DNA of 64,000 bases from JAICKM01 sp038228295. Lineage in GTDB: Bacteria; Chloroflexota; Chloroflexia; QHBQ01; JAICKM01. A program made the position numbers and the translations under genes. The number at the start of each line of letters is the position of its first letter. Positions within the stretch are counted from its first letter, which is position 1. The notes under the pieces are model-generated. The model saw only the letters and a program-made list of their open reading frames with translations, was not told where the DNA came from and did not search any database. Shown here one piece after another: positions 49,067 through 57,458 of this stretch. The stretch lies in NCBI GenBank assembly GCA_038228295.1, contig JBBRPH010000018.1, forward strand, positions 15,765 through 79,764. The letters run 5' to 3'.

Positions 49067-49134
49067 TTCTGGTGGGGAACACCCGCGTAAGTCGGGAGAA
49101 TGTTCCCTTGAGTAACGTGGTTATCTTACCAGAA
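49067..49134. ncRNA. Predicted three-way-junction RNA element upstream of the CHAP gene
   Basis: Closing stem TTCTGGT (49067-49073) with ACCAGAA (49128-49134). Inside are GGGAACA...TGTTCCC (49075-49081, 49101-49107) with a nested CCCG/CGGG, and TAAC-GTG-GTTA (49113-49123). All three helices are perfect. The strand is not decided; as a minus-strand 5' leader of the CHAP gene it would be about 100 bases upstream of the ATG. It does not match the c-di-AMP, c-di-GMP or T-box patterns I know. Confidence 0.45.
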
Positions 49135-49509
49135 GGTTGGCAGTAATGTAAATCAATAAGTTCCGCTTTTTCGTCAAAATTACATCACAAAAGGTATCAT
49201 TATTAGATCCCCCCAGTTTCCTAGCACAAAATACGACAAGCGGTTACTGAAGGCACACTATTTGCTATAGAGTATTCTGTACTAGATCTACATTGTAGTA
49301 GTAGCTCCTCGTTATCGAGTGTGCGGCAATTAAGGGCCAATGTTGCTCCTATGCCGTGTTTTTAGCGAAATGCCGCCCCTTAAATCCTATGTGATTGCTC
49401 ACATCTGGGCCGTCTGCTGTACGCGGAACGGCTGAGGATTGGATTTTCGTTGCCGGTTTTATAGACCGGGATCATGCGTTAGCGCCATGTGTTTGAAAGG
49501 ACCCCTATA
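49135..49509. other. AT-rich divergent intergenic region
   Basis: Clearly lower in GC than its surroundings. It must hold the divergent promoters of the CHAP gene (a TTGACG occurs on the minus strand near 49174-49179) and of the FAD gene, but no full promoter is convincing. No ORF with a ribosome site was seen. Confidence 0.45.
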
Positions 49510-50952
49510 ATGACGAAGGACTATTTCTCGACGGTGATTGTCGGAGCCGGCCCCACGGGCCTGAGCGCTGCGTACCACACCGAAGGGGACAGCCTGCTGC
49601 TGGACAAAAACGACAAAATTGGCGGCACCTGCCGATCTGAAGAGCGCGAGGGCTTTATTTTTGATTACGCGGGCCACATTATTTTCACGCGCGATCCCTA
49701 TGCCCAGCAGTTGACGGCGCACCTGCTCGGTGACAATATGCACTTTCAGCAGCGCGAAGCTTGGGTCTATTCCAAAGAGACCTATACCCCCTACCCGTTT
49801 CAGGCGAACACCTACGGGTTACCGGTTGAGGCGGTCAAGGAGTGCTTGCTAGGTTTGGTGGAAGCGCAAAAGCAGTGGCCCGACGGCGGCGGCGACGCAG
49901 CCAACTTTGAGGAGTTTATCTACCGCCACATGGGCGCGGGCATCGCCAAGCACTTCATGATCCCGTACAATCAGAAACTGTGGACCGTGCCGCTTGATCG
50001 CATGACCCACGATTGGATGGGCGGGCGCGTGCCGATGCCCAACCTAGAGCAGGTACTGGACGGCGCGTTGCACCAGGGCAGCACAGACATGGGACCGAAT
50101 TCGCGCTTCTTCTATCCGCTGTATGGCGGTATCCAGGCATTCATGAATGCTTTTCTGCCGCAGGTGCCCAATGTTCGCGTCAACAGCCGCGTCACCAACA
50201 TTGACGTATCTCGTCGTACAGTGACGATCAACGGCAGTGAAGAGGTTGGGTACGAGCGGCTGATCAACACCATACCGCTGCCTGAATTGGCGAAGGTGGT
50301 GCCGGCAATGCCTAAAGCAGTGCGCGAAGCTATCGCCGGGCTGATCAACGTGCCGATCTACTGCGTCAACCTGGGCATTGATCGACCCGACGTGACCGAG
50401 AAGCACTGGATCTACTATCCGGAACACGAGTTTGTGATGCAGCGTGTGTTTGTGCAGGGCAACGCCTCGCCCCATGTGCGGCCCGCCGGCACCAGCAGCC
50501 TGACCCTGGAAATCAGCAGCTCGCCCTATAAGCCGGTCTCGCGCGACGGGCTGATCGAGCGCGGCATCGCTGATACGATCAAGGCCGGCCTAATCACGGC
50601 GCAGGACCGCATCCTGGTGGCCGATATTCTTAACCTTGACTATGCCTACGTGGTCTACACCCACGACCGCCCACGCCAGGTCGCCTTGATCCTTGACTGG
50701 CTGCGCCGCCACGACATCTACTCGGCGGGTCGGTTTGGTGCCTGGGAGTACCTGAACTCGGACGGCGCGTTGTTGGCTGGGCGCGATGTAGCCGCCCGCG
50801 TAGCCCAGGATTCGCTCACCCCTAACGGCGTGATCGCTGTTCCCTCTATGCCCGTACCGCTCACCCATGACTATCGTACTCCAATGGTCGCTAATGGCGG
50901 CAGTGCCGGCGATGCTGCGGTGGCTCCTGTGCCTACGGCGCTGCATCGCTAA
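49510..50952 (+). CDS. FAD-dependent oxidoreductase (amine-oxidase / UGM-like)
   Basis: A 480-residue flavoprotein from the ATG at 49510 (GAAAGGACCCCTATA-ATG). The dinucleotide fold is STVIVGAGPTGLSAAYH, followed by LLLDKNDKIGGTCRSEE and FDYAGHIIF, as in protoporphyrinogen-oxidase-like and UDP-galactopyranose-mutase-like enzymes. Substrate-side motifs include PYNQKLWTVPLDRM and FFYPLYGGIQAFMNAF; the C-terminal flavin motif is GRFGAWEYLNSDGALLAGRD. Proteins of this subgroup often work in polysaccharide or lipid pathways. The reaction is not assignable. Confidence 0.82.
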   Translation: MTKDYFSTVIVGAGPTGLSAAYHTEGDSLLLDKNDKIGGTCRSEEREGFIFDYAGHIIFTRDPYAQQLTAHLLGDNMHFQQREAWVYSKETYTPYPFQANTYGLPVEAVKECLLGLVEAQKQWPDGGGDAANFEEFIYRHMGAGIAKHFMIPYNQKLWTVPLDRMTHDWMGGRVPMPNLEQVLDGALHQGSTDMGPNSRFFYPLYGGIQAFMNAFLPQVPNVRVNSRVTNIDVSRRTVTINGSEEVGYERLINTIPLPELAKVVPAMPKAVREAIAGLINVPIYCVNLGIDRPDVTEKHWIYYPEHEFVMQRVFVQGNASPHVRPAGTSSLTLEISSSPYKPVSRDGLIERGIADTIKAGLITAQDRILVADILNLDYAYVVYTHDRPRQVALILDWLRRHDIYSAGRFGAWEYLNSDGALLAGRDVAARVAQDSLTPNGVIAVPSMPVPLTHDYRTPMVANGGSAGDAAVAPVPTALHR

Positions 50953-50974
50953 GCAATCCACCTGATGGATTGGC

Positions 50975-51047
50975 CGCTAAAGGCCCCGCAGATACGAAGA
51001 CTTCCGTGCGGGAATCCGCATCCTTCGTGTCTGCGGGGCCTTTAGCG
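50975..51047 (+). terminator. Long hairpin after the FAD oxidoreductase
   Basis: CGCTAAAGGCCCCGCAGA (from 50975) pairs with TCTGCGGGGCCTTTAGCG (to 51047); the stem continues to about 24 bp with one mismatch. Confidence 0.85.
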
Positions 51048-51084
51048 GGCAGACGTGGTGTACATGCAGCACCGTTGCCCCTGC

Positions 51085-51114
51085 TTGACAGCAATCCCTG
51101 CTGTACCGTATAGT
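51085..51114 (+). promoter_or_regulatory. Promoter of the ANTAR regulator
   Basis: Exact TTGACA (51085-51090), 18 bp, TATAGT (51109-51114). The transcript would start just before the leader hairpins. Confidence 0.8.
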
Positions 51115-51128
51115 CAGCATATAACTTT

Positions 51129-51184
51129 TGCGTGCAATGTTGCCCGCAGCCACCTCCATGCGTGAGGCCTGGCTGGGGCTTTTT
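51129..51184 (+). promoter_or_regulatory. Leader with hexaloop hairpin and terminator, possible ANTAR target
   Basis: TGCGTGC-AATGTT-GCCCGCA (51129-51148) is a hairpin with a six-base loop that has A at position 1 and G at position 4, as in ANTAR-binding hairpins. Next comes a terminator: CAGCCA (51147-51152), inner CTC/GAG, TGGCTG (51170-51175), then GGGCTTTTTG. The two structures share 51147-51148, so they compete. Only one ANTAR-type hairpin is clear; the usual second one is not. Confidence 0.6.
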
Positions 51185-51201
51185 GTTTAGGAGCGATGAC
51201 G

Positions 51202-51795
51202 ATGGCACAAACATCCCAACCGCGTATCTTAATCGTGGACGACGACTCGCTGATCCGACTGGATCTGCGCGGCTTACTGGAACAAATGGGCTACAACGTA
51301 GTAGGCGAAGCGGGTGACGCACAGGGCGCAATCAGCAGCGCCCGCACCCTAAAGCCTGATCTCGTCTTTATGGATATTCGTATGGCCGGTGATCTGGACG
51401 GGATTGACGCAGCGGCCACGCTAACCGCTGAAAATCTGGCTCCCGTACTGCTGCTGACGGCGTTTAGTGACCTGGAATTAGTGCAACGCGCCGCCGATGC
51501 CGGCGTGGTCGGCTACTTACTCAAGCCGTTTGGCGAGAGCGAGTTGCGGCCGGCGGTCGAACTGACGCTGGCGCGCTTCCGCGAGTACCGGGCATTGGCC
51601 GCTGAGGCGGCGGACCTGCGGGAGCAGCTAGAGACCCGTAAGCTGGTTGAACGGGCCAAAGGAATGCTGATGCACCAGTTAAAGCTGACCGAAGCCGAGG
51701 CGTTCAGCCGTATCCAGCGGGCCAGTATGAATACGCGCAAGCCGATGCGGGCCATCGCTGAAGCGATCCTATTAAGCAACCAGGTCGCCGGCTAA
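51202..51795 (+). CDS. ANTAR-domain response regulator
   Basis: A 197-residue regulator from the ATG at 51202 (AGGAGCGATGACG-ATG); an ATG two codons earlier is too close to the ribosome site. The receiver domain has the acidic pocket (IVDDDS), phospho-acceptor Asp58 (LVFMDIRMAG) and Lys in YLLKPFGESE. A coiled coil (YRALAAEAADLREQLETRK) leads to the ANTAR domain (LVERAKGMLMHQLKLTEAEA...RIQRASMNTRKPMRAIAEAI). ANTAR proteins bind RNA hairpins and prevent termination. Its own leader contains such a structure, suggesting autoregulation. No histidine kinase is nearby. Confidence 0.93.
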   Translation: MAQTSQPRILIVDDDSLIRLDLRGLLEQMGYNVVGEAGDAQGAISSARTLKPDLVFMDIRMAGDLDGIDAAATLTAENLAPVLLLTAFSDLELVQRAADAGVVGYLLKPFGESELRPAVELTLARFREYRALAAEAADLREQLETRKLVERAKGMLMHQLKLTEAEAFSRIQRASMNTRKPMRAIAEAILLSNQVAG

Positions 51796-51812
51796 CCCTT
51801 ACGACGCACCCG

Positions 51813-51874
51813 CAAAAGCAAACCTCCTGTTTCGGTCGGGCCTCAGCCCTAGCGGAACAGGAGGTTTGCTTTTG
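51813..51874. terminator. Terminator of the ANTAR gene
   Basis: CAAAAGCAAACCTCCTGTT (51813-51831) and its exact complement (51856-51874): a 19-bp stem ending in GCTTTTG, usable from both directions. Confidence 0.9.
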
Positions 51875-51908
51875 GGCGGCGGTCCTTCTAGCTAGAAGGA
51901 CCGCCGCC
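51875..51908. repeat. Perfect 34-bp palindrome
   Basis: GGCGGCGGTCCTTCTAG followed directly by its reverse complement, with no spacer. It abuts the previous hairpin and lies 41 bases from the end of the converging SLH gene. Confidence 0.85.
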
Positions 51909-51949
51909 GGTTGGTGTTGTACAGGGCGTTTAGCCCCATACACAGGTGC

Positions 51950-54900
51950 TTACCAGTTCACGCCGTCCACTGCCGCTACGCTGTTGCCGCAGTTGACTGC
52001 CGAGGCGGTCAATGCGAGGTAAACGATTTTGGCGATCTGGCCGCGGAAGGCGAAGTTATTCGGGCGGAACGTGTTGTCGGAGTAGCCACTGATGACACCG
52101 TGGCAGACCGCCGTCTGGATGTACGGGTAGAAGACGTTGCTGCGATCAACATCCGTGAAGGTGGGTTGCGCCGGGTTGACCAGCGTCCAGCCCGCGCCGA
52201 TGACCACGATCTTGGTCAATTGGCCGCGCGAGACGAAGTTCGACGGGCGGAAGTAGGGGCGGCGCACGCTATCGCACGGCTCGTCTTGGCCGGTCTGCGG
52301 GTTAACTCCGCCGCAGCTGTAGCCGCTAACGATGTTGTGGGCTGCTGCCGTCTCGATGACCTGATAGAACACATTATCCGGCAGGACATCGGTGAAGGTG
52401 CGGCTGTTCAGCGCCGGAGGCGTGACGAGTGGGATATTGAAGGCCAAGGTCACGATCTTGGTCATCTGCCCGCGTGTGGTGTTGTTGAACGGCTTGAACG
52501 TGCCGTCATTGTAGCCGCTGATCACGCCGCGGCAGGCCAGGTAGTACACACCCTGATAGTAGTAGGCATTGGTATCGATCACGTCCGTGAAGCGGATCGG
52601 GCAGGCCGTTGCAGTAGCGGTGACGCTCGTCTGGCTCGCGGTTGCGGTGGCAGCGACGGTCGTCTGGCTCGCGGTCGCGGCGACGGTCGTCTGGCTCGCG
52701 GTCGCGGTCGCGGCGACGGTCGTCTGGCTCGCGGTCGCGGTCGCGGCGACAGTCGTCCGGCTCGCGGTCGCGGTCGCGGTGGGCGTGTTACACGGCACGG
52801 CCGCGTGATAGATTTCCATCGTATTGACTGGGGCGGTAGGCGCATAGCCGCCCACTAGGTAGACGTTCGCTCCGTCACTGGCGGCCGGGAAGTTGCGCCG
52901 TGCAGTAACGAACGGCGTACCCACTGTCCAGCTAGTCGTGGCCGGATCATAGATGTCCACTTCGTTGCTGGGGTTCGGGGCCGTGCGGCCACCACCCAAC
53001 ACCCACATTTTGCCGTTCACTGTCACTGCGCGCGTTTCCGCTGTGGCGCGCGGGATGTTGGCGATGGCGGCGATGGTATTGGCTGCCGGGTCGAAGCGGA
53101 AGGAGTCCGTAGTGTCTACCGGTGCTGCCGCGACAAAGTCGGAGCCGCCGCCGGTGTAAATCACGTTGTTGATCGTCGTGGCCGGAACGTAGCCACGGGC
53201 CACCGGCAGGTTGACCTTCTGCGTCCAGTGCGCGCCGGCAGCGTTGGGGTCGTACTCCCAGATCTGGTTGGTCATACCGACACCGATGTTGAAGCCGCCG
53301 ATGATGTAGAGCTTGTTGTTCGCCACGGTGTAGCCACCGGGGAGGGTGGTGCCGTTGGCATTGCCCGGCCAGTTCTCAGTCGTGGGCAATGCGGTCAGCA
53401 CGTCAGCGACGGGGTTGTAGAGCCGCACTGCGGCACTGGCGGTAGTGGCACCGGCTGCCGAGCCGCCGACAGCCACGATGAAGTCTACGCCGCCGATGGT
53501 GATCACCCCGCCGGCCATGTTGTTCACTTGGTTGTCGGGGAAGGCGGCCGCTTTGGTCGTCCAGGTATTCGTGCTGGGGTTGTACTCGGCCGGGTTCTGT
53601 AGGTCGCTACCGGCGGTGTCGCTAGTGCGCCCGCCGAGGGTATAGAAGCGGCCGTTAGCCGGGTAGTAAGCGCTGGTGGAGCGCACCACGCCGACCTGCG
53701 GGAAGTTCGGCCCGGCCGTCCAGCCGGCGGCAGTGCCGCAAGGAGTCTGCGTGGCGCTGGCGGTCGCTGTGACCGTCGTGCCCACCGTGGCGGTGCGCGT
53801 TGGGGTCACCGTCGCCGAGCCGCAGGCGGCCAGCGTGAAGTTGTATTGACGACCAGCGACCACAACCACCGTATTGTAGCTAACCTGAGTGTATTGGTTC
53901 AGGTCTTTTTGTACACCGATGGTAGCGCCGGCACCACCGTCACCAATGGCATTGCCGTAGACAATGCTAAAGCTGTTGGTGCCGCCTTCAGGGAACTGAA
54001 TCTCGAAGTTGACGTTCGCATTGCCGCTGTTGAGTACCTGGGCCCGCCACTCGACGTTATACACGCGGTTAGGAGCCACGCCGGTGACACTGGTGAACAC
54101 ACCACCACCGGTTTGCGAGGTGATCAAGTCATCCCAATAGGGGACCACCGCGTGATCGAAGATGGCTACCGGCAGGGGGGCGTTGCCGAAAGCCGAGTCG
54201 CTGCTGCCGAACTCGAACACCCCGTTGGAGCTGGCAAAGGCGCTGGTATAGGACTGCCCGTAGAGCGCAATGGGGAACGGCAACGTGAGCAGCGTAGTGC
54301 AGTCGTCGCAGTGATTGCCGGTATCGCTGGTGGCGGGAACGAGGGTACCGGTCGTCGTGGCGAAGCTGTAGGTTTGGCACGGGCCGGCGGTCGCGGTAGT
54401 GGTCGGGCTAGCCGTGCGCGTCGCGGTCGGCGGCGTGCCGGTAGGGGTCACCGTCGGAGTTGTTGCGCCGCAGCTCGGGAACTTGAAGCTGCCGATGCGC
54501 GTGCTCCAGTTGGCATTGCCGGTGCTCGCGTAATATTCGCCGGCGAACCAGAAGGTGCAATCGTCGGTCGGGTCCACGCTCAGAGAGCTATAGTCACCCC
54601 AACGGCCGCTGGCACTTTGCTGTACACCGCTGCCGGCGACCAACGTAGCTTCGCCCTGCGCCAATTGGCCGAGCGGATCGGTCGCCAGCCGGCCGGCGTA
54701 GCGGATCGAAGGGAAGACGGTGGTGCTGGAGGTATTATAGCCGACGGCGATATTGCCGTCGCGGTCCATGTTAATGGCCCCCATCCAGCGTTGGTTGGCA
54801 TCAGGCGCATAGGTACCTTGTTGGTATATGTAAGGGGTGCTGCTGGGATTACGGATCTCATACCAGCGGATGCCGGAGTGATCGGCGCTGTTCTCGTCCA

Positions 54901-56104
54901 CCGACTCGTTGGCCGTTATCGCTTCATGGTCACCAAAGTTGCGGTAGGACAGGTGGAACATTAAATGATCAGAGAGGCTATCTAAATACTGGGTCGGGGC
55001 GGCGGGCGGCGGCTGCTGGATGCAGTTGCGTGAGCCGTTGCACAGGTTAGGATCCCAGGGAGCCGCCGCCAAGTTCACCGGCCCGGTGAAGCTGGAGTTG
55101 GCGGGGGTCACAAAGTCCACATGGAACTTCCACGTATGGATCAGGTTGCTGTTGCCCGCCGCGCTCATGAACGTGTTGGGTGCGCCGGCCGGCGGCAGAA
55201 TCGTGCCGTTGAAGGTGGCCGGCAAAATATTGGAGTAGAAGTTGCCGGGATTGAACTCCTGGAACGTGGCTGTCAGGCCGGCCAGCATCCGGGTGCGATC
55301 AAAGGCGACCGCTGTCGGGCGGAAGTTGCCGTCGCCCTGGAAGACGTTGGCCGTCATGTAGTAGGCATCCGGCCATACACCGTACTTCTCGTAGTCGTAG
55401 AGATCAGTGCTGCTCATCAGGAAGCCGTAGCGATTATAGCTGCCGGTCGCATCGGCTGTGGTCGAAACCGCTATGCACATATAATACGGAGCCGATGAAG
55501 TGAATTGGCTGATGAACCAGCGATTCGCGATCGCATCGTACAGCACTACCGGATCGCCGTCGTTGCGTGTCTGGCAAGGGCCGCCGAAGCCGGTGAACAG
55601 TGTGTTAATGGGGCGCGCACTCAATAGTACGCCGCCGGTCTTGTTGTAGACTGCGAAGGCTACGTTGGCGGTTTCTACAACCTGGGTCGCACCCACATCA
55701 GCGTTCGTATCCGGCGGCAGACAGCCGCAGGAACTCGATATCGAATTTATACCGTCAAAGCTAGCAATCGGGGCTGGCATCGCTAGCGCGCCGAAGCTAC
55801 GCTGAACGACAGTATCCCGCTGCCCCTTGCCCACTTTGACGGGCGGGTTGGGGTTTTGCGGGCCTTCTTTGCGGCCGGGAGCGACCTGGGCCGGCGGGAT
55901 GTCGCGCAGCGGCGGCGACACGTCGTTTTTCTCCGACTGTACCACGCGCGCGCCGTTAGCATAGACCTGGCTAGCCGGCAGCACGGCGGCGGATTGTGCC
56001 GCCGGTGCCGCACTGGCCTGTAGCCAGCCTGCGGCGGCACCCAACAGCAGCAGCAGTGCTGTTGTCAGAACCGCGTAAAGGGAACGCCTAGATCGGTGTA
56101 ACAT
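51950..56104 (-). CDS. Large SLH surface protein with kelch-like propeller
   Basis: A 1384-residue exported protein. A signal peptide (YAVLTTALLLLLGAAAGWLQ) follows the start (GAAAGGATATCTC-ATG). The N-terminal ~500 residues contain a propeller-like region (NGDPVVLYDAIANRWFISQF, PDAYYMTANVFQGDGNF). A Thr/Pro linker leads to a beta-sandwich (TGNHCDDCTTLLTLPFPIAL, NRVYNVEWRAQVLNSGNANV). Kelch-like repeats follow at ~790-1115 (FYTLGGRTSDTAG, LYIIGGFNIG, NVYLVGGYAPTAP). An array of TATASQTTVAA precedes three SLH domains (GYNDGTFKP, GYSDNTFRP). It is likely a major wall-attached protein. Several Cys occur, unusual for an S-layer protein. Confidence 0.9.
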   Translation of the reverse strand: MLHRSRRSLYAVLTTALLLLLGAAAGWLQASAAPAAQSAAVLPASQVYANGARVVQSEKNDVSPPLRDIPPAQVAPGRKEGPQNPNPPVKVGKGQRDTVVQRSFGALAMPAPIASFDGINSISSSCGCLPPDTNADVGATQVVETANVAFAVYNKTGGVLLSARPINTLFTGFGGPCQTRNDGDPVVLYDAIANRWFISQFTSSAPYYMCIAVSTTADATGSYNRYGFLMSSTDLYDYEKYGVWPDAYYMTANVFQGDGNFRPTAVAFDRTRMLAGLTATFQEFNPGNFYSNILPATFNGTILPPAGAPNTFMSAAGNSNLIHTWKFHVDFVTPANSSFTGPVNLAAAPWDPNLCNGSRNCIQQPPPAAPTQYLDSLSDHLMFHLSYRNFGDHEAITANESVDENSADHSGIRWYEIRNPSSTPYIYQQGTYAPDANQRWMGAINMDRDGNIAVGYNTSSTTVFPSIRYAGRLATDPLGQLAQGEATLVAGSGVQQSASGRWGDYSSLSVDPTDDCTFWFAGEYYASTGNANWSTRIGSFKFPSCGATTPTVTPTGTPPTATRTASPTTTATAGPCQTYSFATTTGTLVPATSDTGNHCDDCTTLLTLPFPIALYGQSYTSAFASSNGVFEFGSSDSAFGNAPLPVAIFDHAVVPYWDDLITSQTGGGVFTSVTGVAPNRVYNVEWRAQVLNSGNANVNFEIQFPEGGTNSFSIVYGNAIGDGGAGATIGVQKDLNQYTQVSYNTVVVVAGRQYNFTLAACGSATVTPTRTATVGTTVTATASATQTPCGTAAGWTAGPNFPQVGVVRSTSAYYPANGRFYTLGGRTSDTAGSDLQNPAEYNPSTNTWTTKAAAFPDNQVNNMAGGVITIGGVDFIVAVGGSAAGATTASAAVRLYNPVADVLTALPTTENWPGNANGTTLPGGYTVANNKLYIIGGFNIGVGMTNQIWEYDPNAAGAHWTQKVNLPVARGYVPATTINNVIYTGGGSDFVAAAPVDTTDSFRFDPAANTIAAIANIPRATAETRAVTVNGKMWVLGGGRTAPNPSNEVDIYDPATTSWTVGTPFVTARRNFPAASDGANVYLVGGYAPTAPVNTMEIYHAAVPCNTPTATATASRTTVAATATASQTTVAATATASQTTVAATASQTTVAATATASQTSVTATATACPIRFTDVIDTNAYYYQGVYYLACRGVISGYNDGTFKPFNNTTRGQMTKIVTLAFNIPLVTPPALNSRTFTDVLPDNVFYQVIETAAAHNIVSGYSCGGVNPQTGQDEPCDSVRRPYFRPSNFVSRGQLTKIVVIGAGWTLVNPAQPTFTDVDRSNVFYPYIQTAVCHGVISGYSDNTFRPNNFAFRGQIAKIVYLALTASAVNCGNSVAAVDGVNW
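52615..52790. repeat. Tandem repeats coding the TATASQTTVAA linker
   Basis: GTCTGGCTCGCGGTCGCGG occurs about five times at 24-39 base spacing (plus-strand reading), varying by GGTCGC units. Inside the large SLH gene, just before the SLH domains. Confidence 0.85.
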
Positions 56105-56211
56105 GAGATATCCTTTCCTTCGGTGAGGGAGTGGAACTATCGCTGGTGCAACCGCACTGCCGGCTGTAGACGAGACGACCCGACAAACCTAATGGAGAGA
56201 GTTGCAGAGCA

Positions 56212-56241
56212 ATTATACCCATCACATTCATGCTATGTCAA
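56212..56241 (-). promoter_or_regulatory. Consensus promoter of the large SLH gene
   Basis: Exact TTGACA (56236-56241), 18 bp, exact TATAAT (56212-56217) on the minus strand, ~108 bases before the ATG. Confidence 0.85.
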
Positions 56242-56259
56242 GCAAAATGTTGCGGAATG

Positions 56260-56402
56260 CAGGGCGATTGCATCTAAATCAGGCACGGCGCACTAGCTTT
56301 GATCGCAAACAGATCTTGGTTTTGTGCCTGGGATCGAATCCCCGATCCAAGAAATTTAGGGGCAGAACGGCCTCGTCACGCCTGATTTAGATGCAATCAC
56401 CC
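56260..56402. mobile_element. MITE, 143 bp, with 12-bp target-site duplication
   Basis: Inverted ends GGG(C/T)GATTGCATCTAAATC (about 23 bases, one mismatch) at 56262-56284 and 56380-56402. The flanks TGTTGCGGAATG at 56248-56259 and 56403-56414 are identical, a 12-bp duplication of the IS4-like kind. No coding capacity. It lies seven bases upstream of the -35 of the SLH gene promoter. Confidence 0.88.
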
Positions 56403-56414
56403 TGTTGCGGAATG

Positions 56415-56577
56415 GAATGTAATCGCGCCCTTGTCTCCTCTACTTACATTGTTACTTGTGGTGTGTGCCTAGAGCAAGTTCGGAAGAACTTTTGGGTGAT
56501 CCCTATGAATATGTGCGCAGCAAGCAGCGCCACTATATCTCACCCCGCCGGTTGCACTTGCACTTGCACTAGGCTGC
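56415..56577. other. Intergenic stretch, no gene seen
   Basis: Sequence between the MITE and the pcs stop. It contains a short TTGCAC triplication near 56553-56571. No RNA or ORF with a ribosome site is seen. Confidence 0.4.
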
Positions 56578-57294
56578 TTAGGCGCGGCGCAGGTGTAGAT
56601 ATAGACTAGCGCAGACGTAATAAACGACGTAGAGATACGTTGCATTCACCAGCCAGGGGGTGGCATGCGGCATTTGGATGAGGATTGCGATCACGGCGAT
56701 CCCCCAGAGGCTGCCCAGGCCGACCGTCCAACGCATCAGCGCGACTGTGCGCGTGGGATAGATGTAGCGGATGGGCACAAAGACTAGGGCCGAGCAGATT
56801 ACTAAGGCGGCGCTCAGTACCTGTGGGTCGGCGTGCCCGGCAATGGCGTAAAAGGCAACGATGTTCCAGTAGCTGGGGAAGCCGAGAAAGAAGTGGTCGT
56901 CGGTTTTCGCATCCACGCGGCAAAACTGGTAGGACGATGCCAGCAGGGGCAACGCGGCCAGCACCAGGCCCAGCAGCCCGTCGGGCAGGTAACCACCCTG
57001 GTAGAGCAAGATGATGGGCGCGAACACATAGGTCAGGTAGTCTACAATGTTGTCGAGCAATGCACCGTCGAACCAGGGCAGCGTGGCCCGCACCTGGAAG
57101 CGGCGCGCCAGCGCGCCGTCGGTGCTATCGATCACCACCGCCGCTACACTCAGCCAGAGCGCCTCGGCGACTTGCCCCCGAATAGCCGCCAGCACCACCA
57201 GAAAGGCCAACACCACCCCGCTGGCGGTATAAAAATGCACAGCGGCAGCGCTCAGCTTAGCCGCAAAATCGGGCGCAGTGGTGCGTGGGATCAT
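56578..57294 (-). CDS. pcs: Phosphatidylcholine synthase (CDP-alcohol phosphatidyltransferase)
   Basis: A 238-residue membrane enzyme that condenses CDP-diacylglycerol with choline to give phosphatidylcholine. The motif is D56-S-T-D59-G60-x2-A63-R64-x12-G77-x3-D81-x3-D85. The 12-residue gap between AR and G is the bacterial Pcs variant, where most CDP-alcohol transferases have eight. Further Pcs-like strings are LLDNIVDYLTYVFAP and KTDDHFFLGFPSYWNIVAFY. About seven hydrophobic segments fit. The ATG at 57294 lies six bases after AGGAG; a GTG two codons upstream overlaps that site. The choline source is probably external, since no PmtA or choline synthesis gene is near. Confidence 0.87.
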   Translation of the reverse strand: MIPRTTAPDFAAKLSAAAVHFYTASGVVLAFLVVLAAIRGQVAEALWLSVAAVVIDSTDGALARRFQVRATLPWFDGALLDNIVDYLTYVFAPIILLYQGGYLPDGLLGLVLAALPLLASSYQFCRVDAKTDDHFFLGFPSYWNIVAFYAIAGHADPQVLSAALVICSALVFVPIRYIYPTRTVALMRWTVGLGSLWGIAVIAILIQMPHATPWLVNATYLYVVYYVCASLYLHLRRA

Positions 57295-57458
57295 CGTCAC
57301 TCCTCTAAATATTAAGCAGGCGTTAAAAAGATGTTAAGCACTAGAGTATACCATAGTGGTCGCCAGTGGTCGCCTTTTCAGGGTCCACGAAAGCTCTATC
57401 GGCGCTCGGTTGGATCCTCCTCCCGACACGCCGGCTCCGCTAGCGAAGGGCGCTGTAC

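Noticed and set aside
49067..49160. c-di-AMP (ydaO) riboswitch upstream of the wall hydrolase
   Set aside because: Gene context fits, but the conserved GGGTGAAT and GTCAGCTAACC elements are missing on both strands.
52615..52790. Second repeat array, possible CRISPR
   Set aside because: No spacers; it codes the Thr/Ala/Ser linker of the SLH protein.
51911..52858. 315-residue plus-strand frame at the end of the large SLH gene
   Set aside because: Antisense to the SLH domains and linker repeats; no ribosome site.
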